DNA of 64,000 nt, taken from assembly GCA_017590115.1 (NCBI GenBank), contig JAGGNK010013003.1, forward strand, positions 3,344,431-3,408,430, read 5' to 3'. The DNA is from Montifringilla adamsi (lineage: Eukaryota > Chordata > Aves > Passeriformes > Passeridae). Each line of letters begins with the position of its first letter. The first letter of the stretch is position 1. This document shows positions 9,840-37,700 of this stretch, piece after piece. A model generated the notes under the pieces. The model had not been told where the DNA came from and did no database searches. It worked only from the letters and a program-made list of their open reading frames with translations. The translations under genes and the position numbers were made by a program.

Positions 9840-12030
9840 CACCTCTCGGATGGAGTATTTACTGAACTGACATTTGGGCAGCCTGTTTCAGCTCTGCCAC
9901 AGGTCTGAACACCCCTGACAAATGAGTTCACCTTTCCCCAGGTGTATTTGTGTTTTGTAAAGTTAATAACTGCTACCTCCCATGCAAATTACCTATGAGA
10001 GGTTTGGGTGAAAAGTGTTGGGTAAGAGCGCTACTGGTACACGGCTCTATGCAACATTAATTGAAGTGCCTTAAGAACAGGAGTGCATTTTATCATCCAG
10101 TGAGTTACAGCTCTGCCCCCTCTGCAGTCTGCTAACGATTTATGGAAGTGTGATCCGAGGTGAGTTGAAACTCTTACCAAAGGATGCAGAAGGTTTTCTT
10201 CTCAAAGTTTCTGTACTAGCAAATGGCATTATTCTAGGGTAGACTTTGGTTGTGTCTTAAGTACTTGAAGCCATGAATTTACTTTTATCATGTTGATATA
10301 AAAGTGAAATCTTAGCTCTGATGTTCCTGGACTTGCCGTGCTCACTTGGAGGAGGATTATTACCACATCTTTTTATCACAGACCAATAGCAACCCAGAAA
10401 CCCAAAGAAAGCACTGTAATGACTTGAAATTATTTTCTGTCATGATGAAATGCAATTTTTTGCATATTTTATGGTGTGTGTGTTTGGGATTTTTTTTTTT
10501 GTCTTTGATATTCAAGTGCCTGTTCATTAATACAACAATGCAGTGGAAAGGGGGACTGAGCCTGTGTCTGCTTCAGGAGATCAGTGCAAAACTGCAGGCA
10601 CCAATCTGGCTGCTCCTCTGTGACCACGCTAAGTGTAGAAGGCTCCTCCCACCCGAAACACCAAGTCAGGCTTAGCCAGGATTTTCAGTCATTGCTGCTA
10701 AAATGAGACATTTTGAGCAACTTTGCAGGAATTGTAAAAAAATCTTTTCAACTTGCTTCAGTTTTGTACAGGCACCTGCTTGGGTTTTTTTGTGGGGAAA
10801 AGATTCTAGGGGTCTTAAAGCATTCCTAAGTATGTTAATGCTTTATTCAGCACAACTGTTGGTGCTTGAGACCTTGAAAATGAGGATAATAAAGTGATGC
10901 TACTGTGTTAAGAACAAACTTATCCTACCTAGCAGGAAAGTTTGTAGAATACTTTAATAAATGGGAAGTTGCTGGGTAAAAAAAAGCATCTGAGGTAAAT
11001 TAGAAGATCCTGACTTTGCAGAAAGCTAAAGCTTGTACACTGACCCCCAGGTCTTATAACTGAGCAGTGTTAAGGGAAGGTTGCTCACTCTGCAATGGGA
11101 TTAATGTTCACCTGACTGCATGGGATTTGTGTGCTCAGCTCTGCTGAAACTTCAGCCCTTCCCCTGGCACAGCAGAGCTGGGGCTGAAGCCCTTCCCCTC
11201 CAGCCAGAGACACGTTTTGTGTGTGTACCTGCGTGCATGCGTTGGTTTTTTATCCCTCCTGCTCCACATGTTGCTTTTGCTGTCCCTCCAGTGTCACTGC
11301 CACAGCACATCCCTGCTGACAGAACCACAGGCACAGTGAGCTGGGCACAGAAAGGATTCACAACAAAAGAGAAAGGGAGCAGGTAGCAGGCCACAGGGAA
11401 AAAGCCATCCTGGATGGAGAGCGAAGCTCTGGGAAGCTGGATGTCAGAGCTGAAGTAACTGCCCTGGCTGCCCAGCAAGTTTTTCTGCAGAGGACAGAGA
11501 GTGCCTGTAGCAGTGCCCTGGGTGCATCACTTCAACAGTCTGGCAACTTAATTGAAACTGGTGACAAAGTGTGTTTGGGTTAGTGTGACGCTGGTGACAG
11601 GCACCTGCCAGTCCTGTTACGGGACAAACCAGCTTGTGCTGCTCCAGCAGTGCTCCACAGCTCAGCCAGGGATGCCCGAGGCAGCAGCCAGGCTTTCTGA
11701 AGTGCCAGACACGAGTGACTCCCACCACTGCTGTCTTGTGGAGGCTGTCTGCCTCCTCCTGGCTCTCTGAGGTACAGACTCAGCTGGGACTTAGGTTTAC
11801 AAACTGGCTTTGCTGGCAGCCTTCCTCAGGCATGGGGTTCTGGCTGATTTTCTTGAATTTTTTTCATAATTTTATTTGTAAGCTGCAGTGTTATTGTGAA
11901 AACTCACACATACAATTCACAGAAGACAAAGAGAATGAGGAAAAAAAATTTCCAGAACAATACTGCCTAACATGATCAAGGCTTATTCTCTGCTTTACAG
12001 ACTTGATTTTATATGCTTCAAAAGCAAAAA
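9840..12030. other. Intergenic gap between converging OVOL2 and MGME1
   Basis: No gene is supported. Short ORFs such as 11634-11975 have no recognisable domain. AATAAA-like hexamers in both orientations suggest that either 3' UTR could extend into the gap. The minus-strand hexamer at 11871-11876 is an alternative distal end for MGME1. Confidence 0.6.
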
Positions 12031-12045
12031 TTACGTTTCAAAACA

Positions 12046-12051
12046 TTTATT
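12046..12051 (-). terminator. MGME1: Candidate MGME1 polyadenylation signal
   Basis: TTTATT on the plus strand is AATAAA for the MGME1 transcript, 975 nt past its stop codon. I found no nearer canonical AATAAA in the expected 3' UTR. A further one lies at 11871-11876. Confidence 0.45.
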
Positions 12052-13025
12052 CACAAACTTATTTGGAAAAAAACCCCAAAACAACAAAAAACAAAGAGAA
12101 ACCCGTAAAAAACAGCCCCCAAAACCCAACCAGCAGCTCTTCATCCCTCAGAAGGCTCTGCTTCACAGCCACAGGCCTGCTTTGATACAGAAACTCACTC
12201 ACATGGCACTGTGGTGGGCTCCTTGTTGGCTCAGGCCCACAGCAGAGTCAGGAGAGCCCAAGGCAGTGGCAGCACAGAGCTCATCCCACATCCCATGGGG
12301 GCTGGGTGTTAAAAAACCTGCAGGAGGAGCCACTTGCAGCAGCCAACATTCCCACTTCTCAACGCTCACTGGAAATTCCTGGGAGTTGGCTCCAATTGGC
12401 TCCAATTCTGCTCCTCTCTTGCTGAGCCACTTCTGCTAAGTGGCCACTTTGCTGTACTATTCTAAATAAGAACTAATGAGGACTTTCATTGTAACTCTCA
12501 GCACAGGTTTTGTAGCTGTAAGAAAAACCACAAATAAGAACAAGCCTGATGATGGCATGAGCAAGAACTGACTGAAACCCAGTCTGCTATATCCACTTCT
12601 TAATCATTTGCATTTCTCTCAGCTCATACATCACAGATATTGTTTTGCTTTAGTTCACCAACTTAATTTTTAAAGATGTAGTTCTGCAACTTTTTTTTTT
12701 CCTCAAAAATCACAAAAGAAAGATGATCAAGCAGTTTTACTTGATAGTATAAACTTCTATCAACCCCAGGCTGTATCAACTGTGTGGGATAAAAAAGAAA
12801 GGCCAAATAAGTTGGGGTTTTTTCTGCCTGGACCACTGAGGTCACCTACAATATAAGGAAATAGATATTCCCCATTTGAAAGTTACTCGCCTTTTTGGAA
12901 GGGGAGAGAGGGGAGCCCTCTAGTAAAAAATTAGCCAAAGTCACTCAAATAAGAACATGAAAGTAGTACATTTAAACAAAAGGTTCTTCCTTTGTCTCTG
13001 GCCACTTGCTTGTGCTTAGTCTGGG

Positions 13026-16000
13026 TCAATTTTTGTCCTTGTACTCCTCCAGGCGCAAGAGCCACTTATTCCAGTACTGAGAGCACAGGTCAGGATCCAT
13101 GAAATGCGGATGTGCCGGAGAGCCGTCCTTGTAGGCAACCACAATGAGCCCACAGCGAACCTGCAGCACAAACAGGGGCTGTCACAAACCCAACAGCTGT
13201 GTGCAAGCCCAAGAGCTAAACCTCACTGCAAAACATCTTCCTAACATACACATCTCACATAAGAAATGGGGAATAAAAAGGGGCAATAGCTTACTGTAAA
13301 ACACTGGGAGACCTAATATTCAAATGCTCAAAAAATCCCGAGCCCGAAGCTCTGGGTAACTCCAGTGAAAACCAGGGGACATGAACTCTGAGGATGAGTG
13401 ATAGTTAAACCCTGCAGATGCCAGGAAAATTGCCAGAGACTGAGGAGTTTCTGCCTGGGGCCATACAAACAGACTGATGCCACTCTCCAGCTTCAGTCTG
13501 GATAGAAATGGTTACTTAGGTATGTTCTGACATCTTTCATACCTGACAAATCCCAAATCCCAAACAGCCACTGGCAGTGGGGGCGGCAGGAAACTACTAG
13601 CAGAATTCCAGCCCATATTTCACTCTGTCAGGATCATGTCTGTGGAGTGCTTGTGCTCACTGACCTCTACAGTATCCTAGAAAGTCCTATGCACAGCATA
13701 CAAATTACTCTGCTCTCTTCTGCTTCTTATTTTCCCCCTTTAATATCTGTATTGAGGTAAAAATCATTCAGGCCAAGCAGGCAGGCTAGAATTACTTTTG
13801 GAGTCTTTAAAAACATTATTCCACAGTCTTCTGATGAAGTGATTCCCAACACACTGCTCTTCCCTGAGAAAACACAGTACAGCTTCCAGACACCAAGTGT
13901 ATCACTTAGTCCCTCATTTGCTAGTGGGACACAGCAAGACAGGATGCAGGCAAGACCCTCCCATACCATTTTCTTGTTTGCAGGTTCTTTTGCTTTATTT
14001 CCTCTCCTGCCCCTTCCTACTCTTGACACAAGCAAAAACCACACAGGACAAAGCACAGGGGATTGCCCACATGCCAACTACCTGGGAGTTCATCTAAGCA
14101 TCCCTTGGTCCCACTAAGCACTTCCTTAAAACCACTGAAAATTCACTACTGGCAGCCAAGGGCAGCAGGATTAGCAGGAGTAGTGGAATTATTTCACAGC
14201 ATGACATCTTAACTTGATCTCAGACTGGGCTCCTTCGTTACAAATCCTACCAACACTTCCATGATGAGCAGCAGGTTCTAAAGGCAGGAAGAAATGAAGA
14301 TCACACAGGCATTGCTGCTTGTCTTGGCATGCAGCAAGCGTACTGACCTGGAAGTCATAATTGGCATCATGATTTATGGCTCCAATATATGCTGCAACCT
14401 GTAATGGGTTGTCATAAGTATTCTGCAGAAATGGCTTTGGCTTCTCTGAAGTTTTCCAGTCGATCACACACAGTCGGCCCCTGCACAGGAGAACAAGACA
14501 GGACAATGGTTTAAACTTAAGTTTAGTCTCAAGTAAGAAATAAGGAAGATAGCACATACAGATTTTTCACTCTCAGCCTGTTTCCCCCTGATGTCACATT
14601 GCTCATTATTATGACTAAACAAGTCTCTTTCACACTGGCAGTTTAGATCCCAAAAACCAAACTAGAACTAGCTTACACAAACCTGCCACAGTTCCTGGAA
14701 ATGCTGACGATTCCTTAAACCCGTCCCTTCTCCAGAAGGGAGCTCCCCACCAGGAAAAACAGCACTTCTGCCATGAGGATCATCCAGGGCAGTTCCTCCA
14801 GCCTGTTCTAGAGATCTGTCCAGCTTCCCCCAGCCACTCAATCACACCCTGGCCCCCACGGCATCACATCACAGGAGTTTTAGGGAAGGGCACCTCACCG
14901 ATACTTGGCCACGCAGTCGACCAGGCCTAGGTACTGCAGGGTCTCGTGGTGAACTCCACTTTCCAGTGCCTTCACCTCGCTGATGTCTTCCAAGACATGT
15001 TCCACACTGGATAAGTAGCCAGCCACGACATCAGCTTCACCCTGGTCCCTAGCTGCTGTCTCTTCAGACAGGAATATCGATTCCAAAGCTGAATGGAAGA
15101 GCTCTCCTTGAAGAAAAAGATCTAAGAAAAATGGGAAAACTCTCTCATATTTTAGACACTACTTTAGATTTTTAATGCTTCCTTTACTTTTTTAGTCTCA
15201 GTGATTACTCATACATATACTGGATAAACCAAACAGTTACTGAAAAACCTCACCATAAACAGCAGGACACATTGGTTTTTAAACGCTCAGGACTGTATGA
15301 GTTCAAAATGCCTATTTCCATCTTGTTACAAAGTAGCTTTGTAACTGCAAAGAGGCTCAGTAACATCATCTGGAAAATACCTCTTTCTAATTAGATACTG
15401 GCAAATCAAGAACTAAAGGAAAGTCAGACAGGATTGAGCAAAGCATGCCTACAGTCTGACTCTCATTTCCCACAAATTTCTAAATCCATTTCAGTGGTCC
15501 CAGAACAAAGACCAGAACTTAAGCTCGTTGGTAACAGGTACACTCACAACACGCTCCCATGAGATGGAAACAACTTCATGGATTTCCAACCACTTGGCCC
15601 ATCATACCTGCCACCAATCCAAACTACTGCTTCTACTCTGCAATCACACTGTGGCTAGACTTACTTTTGGTGTACTCTTCGAATCCCTCTTTTCCAAGCT
15701 CCTCTATCATTTTCTGCTTCCATCTTTCCAGATAGAAAATTTGCTGAGGAGAGAGGGTTTGTTGAAGGATGCGGGTAACACTGGGCATCTTTGTTCTTTG
15801 CAACCCTATTTTCATGGGCACATTTGAATCACTGCTGACAGGAAGAATTCTCTTGCTGGGGTTTATTAAAGGAACCCAGTTCTTGGGAGTTCTTGTCCCA
15901 GCTTTAACTGGAGGTGTGTGTTTAGCTGGTGGCCCATATAACAAATTGTCTTCCTCAAGTATTGTCTCTGGTGTTTGGGCACTGGTTTTGTAAGATGTAA

Positions 16001-16187
16001 CAGAGTGGACCAAGTTCTTGTATTTTTCTTGGTCAACCTGATCATAACTGTTTCCTTTTTTCTTTTTGCTATAAACACATGCAGAGGTAGACAGACACGT
16101 GTATGGGAATTGCTTTTGACAAAATGGTATTTGAAAAAGCACTTCCAGGCTCCCTGGCTTCCTGGACAGGATCTGTAGGAACTGCAT
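13026..16187 (-). CDS. MGME1: MGME1, mitochondrial genome maintenance exonuclease 1
   Basis: Mitochondrial PD-(D/E)XK nuclease that trims single-stranded DNA ends and flaps during mtDNA replication. Coding exons, in transcript order, are 16187-15665, 15121-14899, 14480-14348 and 13160-13026, giving 337 aa (human 344). Phases join exactly. The last exon encodes only 44 residues ending KDKN. Residues 1-40 are basic and hydrophobic with no early acid cluster, as expected of a mitochondrial presequence. The catalytic core is intact: D243 in GLVDCVA and D256-x-K258 in [11 protein letters not shown], matching human D238, D251 and K253. The ATG lies one base inside its exon, after acceptor AG at 16190-16189. 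Splicing from the non-coding exon at about 19.3 kb places A at -3. The gene is head-to-head with SNX5 and tail-to-tail with OVOL2. No damage is seen. Confidence 0.97.
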
Positions 16188-16188
16188 C

Positions 16189-19100
16189 CTGACAAGAAGT
16201 GTTTGTGAGCAGTTAGAGTTTTCTTCCTTCTGTCAACAACAGTCTGTGGGTTACCATATTTTTTTCCTCCTGTGGAAAAAGAAATTTGTGTTTTACAGAG
16301 TCATAAAACTCTGCCACCATCCCATTTTTTTTTTTGCCATCCTATTCTTTGTTTGCCCTTTGCCAAAGAAAGAACTGCTATGACCAAAGTGTCTTCATTT
16401 ACCTTCTATCACCTTTATTCTTCAGATAAATAAGATAAAAAAACAATGAGCAAGGAAAAGAGGAAATACTCCTGAAAAAGAAGCCTGCCAAATCTGAAAT
16501 CTGAAACACTTGAAGATTTGTTGCAAGTAGCTCAAGTTGCATCACAGGACATCCCTACAGCAACAGTATCAGAACTGCCATGGAAGTAGGCACAAAAACC
16601 AGACTTGCCACAATCGCCAAAAGGGGGAGGAGGAAATTAAAGCTACACAGAGGACATTGAAGCCAATCCACTGCTGTGAGGTATTAAAACCCTTAAGTTT
16701 ATAGAGAATGACCAACTTAAGGGGATTGTGGGGCACCTTACAGGGTATAAACCCACAATTTTCTTTTGTATCACTAGGAGAAAACAGACAGCAGCAGTAT
16801 ATACAATTGTGAGACTTGAAGCTAGAAAAGGCAAAGATGCACTGCAAATATTTTCAGATTCAAAGAATTTTTTTTTAAAGTCCAGAATAAAATATAAACT
16901 TATTTTTCCACACCAAGTTTCAATCATAGTTGTGCTTAAAGCCACTTAGGAAATTTAAAAGCAAGAACAGCATACAAGCAATGCCGTGCCCAGCACACCT
17001 TCCAGAGCTGCACTGGAAGCCCTAGGAAGTTTTTTGCACACGGATAAAATGTAACACTTCCACAGCGGCATTTCCTAGGAAGAACTGAGGCCCTAGTCTC
17101 CTACTGGAGTAACCTGTTTGCCATTCCAGAGTTCCCTCCACCCACTGCAAAGACAGAACCCCTGCTCACTGCCAGCCAACAGCAGCGTTCTGTTCCTGAC
17201 AATCCCTCCACACTGCTCTCCTCCTTCCCCACGCTCCTCACACAGCGCTTCCCACACTGCCCTGGGCTCCACGGGAAACAAAACCATGGGGAGTTACTTT
17301 GTGTGCACAGATCCCACAGCTGCAGTGGCCCAGTGTGGGGGTGGGTGAGCATCTGTCACACAAGAGTTTCCAAAAATGGGGCAGCTGATTAGAACAAGGC
17401 ACCTGGCAGCAGCAGGCTGAGACCTTGGACTCGGGATCCATAAATACTGTCCTTCATCCGTGCAGAAAAATTGATCCCTTCCCTCTTGGGGCTCACCTCT
17501 AACTAGAGGTGCCAGAGCTGGGATTTCAAATAAAGGAGGAGAAATATATTCTTATTCCTGTGTGACAGTATCCAAGCTTGTGGATTCCCAGGCTGCTGTT
17601 TGGTGATTATTGACAGGCTCATTAATGGTCACTGTGGACATGCACTAATCAGAACAGAGCAAATGCTGGGCCAGTGGCTGTGGCTTTGTTACATAAAGCC
17701 ACAGCACAAAAGAAAAAGTTTATTCTGGCTTTGTGCCACTGGAGGTAGCAAGAGGATGCCTGATTCAGCATAAATTCACTTGTAGTAAGCTGCTCCCTCA
17801 ACACCTTCCAAAGAATAAATTTATACCGGATCAGTGTTTTGAATCACGGAGCTATTGAGATATGGAATAGTACGAGCTCCAGAGTTAAATTTAGTGCAAC
17901 ACAGTGCTTCAGTGACTAGCAGGAATTTTGATTTAACAGCCTTTGTTGTGCTGGGGAATATACCTGTGGAATTTCCAGTACTTGTGGAAATGTTTATGCA
18001 GTGTATGAACAGAACCATGAGGAAAAGAAGAGTTTTCCAGCTGCTGTCCTGTTTTACAAAAGGAAAGAGACTCTAGGATTGCTAAGAAATAAGGAACCCT
18101 TGTGCCCTGCTGAATAAAGAATCATGTGTTCTTCAATAAATCACTAAAGTGGCATTTCTGTGCAGATAACTTACAAGGAAGAAATGGAGTGGTCAGGATC
18201 TACTCTTGTACACAAAGAACAGAATTTAATTGAGATTTCCCTCTGGGAAAGTGCCTCCCTTCTCTCTGAAAGCATTTGTGGTTGAAGACTGGCAGAATTC
18301 CTTCAAGTGTTGCATGATGAGCCACAATGGAGAACTGAAAAAAAATTAAAATAACTTGGAGCTAAAAAAAAACCCCAAGAGGACTTTACTCTCCCAAGCA
18401 AGTTGACTTTGCAGCTCCAACAATAACTCAGCTAACACAACTGAGGAATTTTTTTTCCAGTATAGGAATGAGTGTCTTAACTGAAGGAAATAGAAAGGTT
18501 TACTTAAGTGAAAGTTCACATCTATAAAAACCTACCTCCAGCTGTGTTTTTGCATAATAACCAGTATGGCTTTTTCTCCACAGAAACCTATCCAGCTAAA
18601 AAAACCCAAAACACTGGCTTATTTCAGAGATAACAAAAAAGAGCACTCCTAAACACACCTACAGACCTGTTGCCCCTTGTCCCTAATTTGAGCAGAACAA
18701 ATCCACTGAGGAAGGTACAACTGTGAGTTCCCTGCAGTTTTCAAAATACATTATTGAACCTATCCGGGTTAAAATACGCCTCCCTCTTTTGGGATGTTTA
18801 GAGCACAAAGAGAGACAACTCAGCAACCCCGTTTAAAGCACAAGCCCACACTTGTGAGCTTTACTTCAGGGCAGCTTCAACAGGCATCAGTTCCCAGTTC
18901 AAGCTCCATTCCCAGATCAGCACTGGGAAGGGAATTAGTGGGAAATAGGGCTGTAACACGAAGTCAGCGCTTTTGGCGATTTGTCAAAGAGCTGGGCCAA
19001 TACCAGTGACCACCAAGTGCCCTCGGGCACATAAACTTTCTGCGTGTGCCCGAAAACCCCAGTGCCGCACAGCCCGCCCTTGCGCAGAGGGGGAAAACCC

Positions 19101-19291
19101 ACTCTGGACAAGGAGCCCCGCCGGACGCGGGTATGTCCAGCCACGGCAGCCCGGCCACGCTCGCTGACGGACCCGGGGGCATTGTGGGCCCCGGGAAGAG
19201 CGGCACCTTTCTTCTTTCCCCTCCCTTGTCCCTCTCTCGCCCCCAGGCCCGCCCGGCCCCGCGGCCCTCACGACCCGCGGCTCCGCGTTAC
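16189..19291 (-). other. MGME1: MGME1 first intron
   Basis: About 3.1 kb separates the inferred non-coding first exon from the start-codon exon. No additional exon, RNA gene or recognisable transposon is seen. ORFs here are short and unsupported. Confidence 0.55.
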
Positions 19292-19400
19292 CTCAGCCGC
19301 GCTTCCCGCCACCACCGCGGGCGCCACCGCGCAGGCGCGCCCCGCCCGCCGCCTCTGCCGCACTCATCGCCCATGCGCCCCCCGCTGCCTCATGGGACTT
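19292..19400 (-). other. MGME1: Inferred non-coding exon 1 of MGME1
   Basis: A good donor reading CTGAG then GTAACG on the minus strand ends this exon at 19292. It would splice to the acceptor at 16190-16189, one base before the MGME1 ATG. The upstream edge is approximate. An RNA read across this junction would settle it. Confidence 0.5.
19329..19338. promoter_or_regulatory. NRF1-type site
   Basis: GCGCAGGCGC matches the common NRF1 variant. NRF1 drives many nuclear genes for mitochondrial functions, which fits MGME1. Confidence 0.5.
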
Positions 19401-19405
19401 GTAGT
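19388..19405 (-). promoter_or_regulatory. ZNF143/SBS-type site
   Basis: On the minus strand the site begins ACTACAAGTCCC. It matches the ZNF143 (Staf) motif typical of CpG-island and bidirectional promoters, and lies just upstream of or at the MGME1 start site. Confidence 0.55.
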
Positions 19406-19612
19406 TCCCCGCACGGCCAGTCCCCAGCCCTTTCCCCTTCGTTGAAGCGCCCCGAAAGGTAGAGAGGGGGGTATACGTGCTCTATGTCGCGCTCTTTTGG
19501 TATTTTTTGAAAGGCTGTAAGGAAAACAGCCCAAATCTTTAAATGCAAGCCGAAAAACTAAAGCGTTGTGGTGCCGTCTTGGATGAAGGCAAGCAGCGCC
19601 CTGCCCTCACCA

Positions 19613-19621
19613 AAGATGGCG
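19613..19621 (+). promoter_or_regulatory. YY1 site (AAGATGGCG)
   Basis: This matches the YY1 core that often lies close to the start site of housekeeping genes. It is about 115 bp upstream of the SNX5 start codon. Confidence 0.55.
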
Positions 19622-19662
19622 ATTGCCCCTCAGGGGGTGTGGCGGCGGCGGCTCCGCCCGGG

Positions 19663-19670
19663 TTATATGA
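19663..19670 (+). promoter_or_regulatory. SNX5: TATA-like element upstream of SNX5
   Basis: TTATATGA follows a GC box (CTCCGCCC). If used, transcription would start near 19692, leaving a 5' UTR of about 40 nt. A TATA-like box in a CpG-island gene is uncommon, so this is tentative. Confidence 0.35.
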
Positions 19671-19733
19671 GGAGGAGGTGGCGGGGAGGAGCAGAAAGAG
19701 AAAGGTGTAGGGTGGTTGTCTGCGCCTGGAGAT

Positions 19734-34224
<14,491 letters not shown>

Positions 34225-34713
34225 GGAGTCTTACTCTGAAAATGTGACAAAAGCATCAATTGCACTCAATAGCCAGGGGCAACTTATTGGCTTGACTTCA
34301 TTAGCTTAAAATAATATTGTCACTGAGATTGTTTCACTAATACTTAGGTATGTTGATAGTGATACGTTGACTTTATTGGTATAAATGGGAGCTGAATTGT
34401 GTATGAATTGTCTGGATGTAGCTAACATCCTGTTGGCTGATAACTCAAAATGAGTCAAATGTAAGAAATTAATTTGCTGTTGACTGACTTCATCTAGCAG
34501 AAAAAGTTTACTGAGAACTCCTTTTTTGCAGGATCATAATCTGTCTCTTCATGGCCCTGATGTATTTAAAACTTGCCAAGTGAGAGTGACTAAAGGGTAA
34601 TAATTTTATAAAGCGAATATCTTAGCATTCCACTTCCCAGACAGATTTCTACTACAATATATTTTGAATTTCTATAACTACATTCACTATTTGTACACTT
34701 GGGCAACACAGCA

Positions 34714-34719
34714 AATAAA
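34714..34719 (+). terminator. SNX5: SNX5 polyadenylation signal (AATAAA)
   Basis: Canonical AATAAA lies 490 nt after the stop codon, followed by a GT-containing stretch. The implied 3' UTR is about 510 nt. Confidence 0.75.
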
Positions 34720-34740
34720 GATGTCTGACACAACAAGCTG

Positions 34741-37700
34741 TTGTATGGCAAGAATTTGTGTGGGATGTAAAGTGACAAAGAGGCTTCAGACACAGAACTA
34801 TCACGAATTACTCATCACCTGGAGCTCTTCAGAGCACTAGAGAGAAATATTTGACTCAAGAGGATTGTTCTTGGAATGGGTGTTGAAATTAAATGTGTGG
34901 ACTTCAAGTGACATTGCTGCTTGAGTGGTTGGCTGCAACTTTTACTTCTCCTGTGCTGCACATACAGCATTGTAATTTTATACCTCCTACTAGCAGCAAG
35001 AGGCTGTTTAAATCTTCAGGGCTTCTGGAAGCATAGGCTTGGACAGCCTTCTGTAAGGTATAAACCTCTTGAAACAGCTGGGCTCACAGTGCCACAGCTG
35101 AGATGGTTCAGCCCACAAGCCCCATGGCCATCGCTGGACAGTTTACTATCAGTTGGCATACATGGATATAGGTCAGTGAGTCAGACCCTCCTACAGGCAG
35201 CTTTTGGGTAAGATGAGTGTCTCAGCCTTGCTTAATTTCATGTGACTAAACTTCTAATCATGCTCAAAGTGGGCTCTGTGGCTGTGCTCTGGGCAGACTG
35301 CCTGAAGCAGCTTCAACCAGAGAAGCTCTGAGAATGGGCAGCTCTGTGGCAGTTTCTAAGGGTTTACCTTCCTGTGACCTACTGCTTTTTCTTCTTGATA
35401 CTCCATGAAAACTGAGCAGATTGTGCCAGCCACACCATCCTGCAGCAGAGTAGCTGAAGAATGTGTGAACTGCTTTTTCCTTTGTTTGGCAGGAATAGTT
35501 TCAGCCTGGGGTTATTTGCCGTAAGTACATTGTTTGTGTATATGTGGCCTCTATATAGCTGATAGGTGACATTGATGACATGACAGACGCCAAATAAGCT
35601 CCTAGCACTTGTCCTGGGGCCATCAGTAGTCCCAAACTGGATGGTTCATGCTGGCAAATCTTTGTTTTTCCTAAAAAAGCATACTGTTTATCCTAAACTA
35701 GTTCAACCTGGCTCAAAGGCTCTTCTCATTTTCTCCAGAGAAAGGGTGCAGCTGTTTCTGCCATGGTAAGCACCACTTTATGTCCCAGCCCCAGAAGTGG
35801 CCCAGGCTGTGGTGGGTTTCATGCAGTGTTGGAAGCTGAGAGACCCTTTTCCCGTTTCAAACACCCTTTTGGAGCTTTTCCACGAGACTTTTGTTCTTGT
35901 GTGGTTGGCACTCTAAATTCTTGACATACCTTAATCCAAGTCAAGATATTAATGTGAACAGATTAAAAGTATGTCAAACACTTCAAATGGCTGTAATTAT
36001 GGCTTTATACTGATGTTGCAGTTATTGTAATTGCAGTTAATTTACAATAACTGCAAGAAAGCTGTAAAGCAGTCTCTGCCAATGCCACTGTTGCTCTGGA
36101 GGAAGCTGCTGCGTGTCAGCTGCTGCCAGCAGAGTGCATTGCAGTCAGCTTCAGCGTTGTGACTTGGAAAATAAGCGCCAGCATAGCTCACACTTCTGGA
36201 GGCCAGTGGGTGGCAGGCTGCAACAGCCACTGCTTACCTGCTCCCACGTTTCCCCTCAGGCTGAGTTGAGATGAAGTCCTGAAAAGGCTGCTGCATCCCC
36301 CAGTTCCTTACCTGGTAGCTGGACAGTTGTTGATGCATAAGAGAAATTAGCTGTGTATGTAGGCAGCCTGCTCATAAGGAAGGACAGAAATATTCCTTTA
36401 AGGCATGTAATAGCACTGGACCTGCCTTTTCTTATAGCAAGGCCTTGAATAAAGCCTTACCAGAATGAAGATCAGCTTGGGCAAATCAGTGTGATAAGGC
36501 AGGTTATCATCAATATGAAAATAAGTTTTTTAGAAATATTGCTGAGACTTAATTTAAAAGGCTGGTTAGGGTGGATGAGAGCAGAATCTCATATATGTCC
36601 CAAACAAAGATTAACTAATGTATATTTACTGATCCCATCTGTAAAGCAGGTTAACTTTAACTTTGCAAGCTTGTTCGTCTAGTTTATGAGTTAAAAATTG
36701 GCTTTTGAGAACAGGCAGAGAGGCCTTATCACTGTGATGGTAACTGCTGTGAAAAGCCACATGCTGCAGATGTCAGCTCTTCTCCCCCTGTTTGAATGAG
36801 GGCAGAGGAAAATCTGCTGTTTGGTCAAATTTACTAAGGTGTGTTAAACATTCAGCTGTAGAAAAACTGCAGATGGGAGCCAAGCTGATCCCAAAAGAGA
36901 GGCTCAAAAACATGCCCTCTTGTACAAGGCTGTGATTCCAGGAGCTGCAATAAAATGGGTTTGTAGCCAGAGAAAGGGAATGATTAAGGATCAAATGTAC
37001 TTCAGGAAGGAACTAGTTTGCCCTGACGTATGCAAGTAGTCATGATTCTAGGAAGACACATCATTGATGCTGAGGCTGGTAAAAAAACCAGAGAACATTT
37101 TGTGTGCTTTTGGGATACATAAAGCCTGGAAGAGCCGTGGGCACGTACTCTTTGTGCTCTTTATCCCAATTTATTCTGCTTTTCTCCATTCCATCCTCTT
37201 TCTTCTGGATTGCCCACTCTGTAGAGGAGCTCTGATCTTAGGCCCTTGTGCTACACTTCTGATAGAAAATGTGACTTTCTGCAAACATGGACTTGGGAAG
37301 GTTTTCTCAGCAGGTATTAAGTTTCTGACTTGCCGTCTCTTTCAACAGATGGGGAGAAGCTGCTTGTTTGTGCTGCGAAGCAGAGAGCTCTGCAGAGTTC
37401 CTGTTCTTAGATGGAGTTTTCAGTTCTTCCCTGCTCTCCCAACACTTGCTGCTATGGTTGAGAGCACAGTTAAGAGTGATTTCAATTTGTCCTCCTAAAC
37501 ACCTGCGTCACTGCTTGGTGAGAGTGGAATATCTGAAATGGGTTTGAAGTTGGTCTATTGGCGGATCACTGCTCACCAGTGAATGAGTGCAGCCACTGGT
37601 GTTCCACGTAATCGCTCAGATTGCTGGCTGGCTGCAGCTTTGGATCTGCAGCTCACTGTTTACCAAGAGCCGTGTTTCATCTGCTATCAAAATGTTGCCC

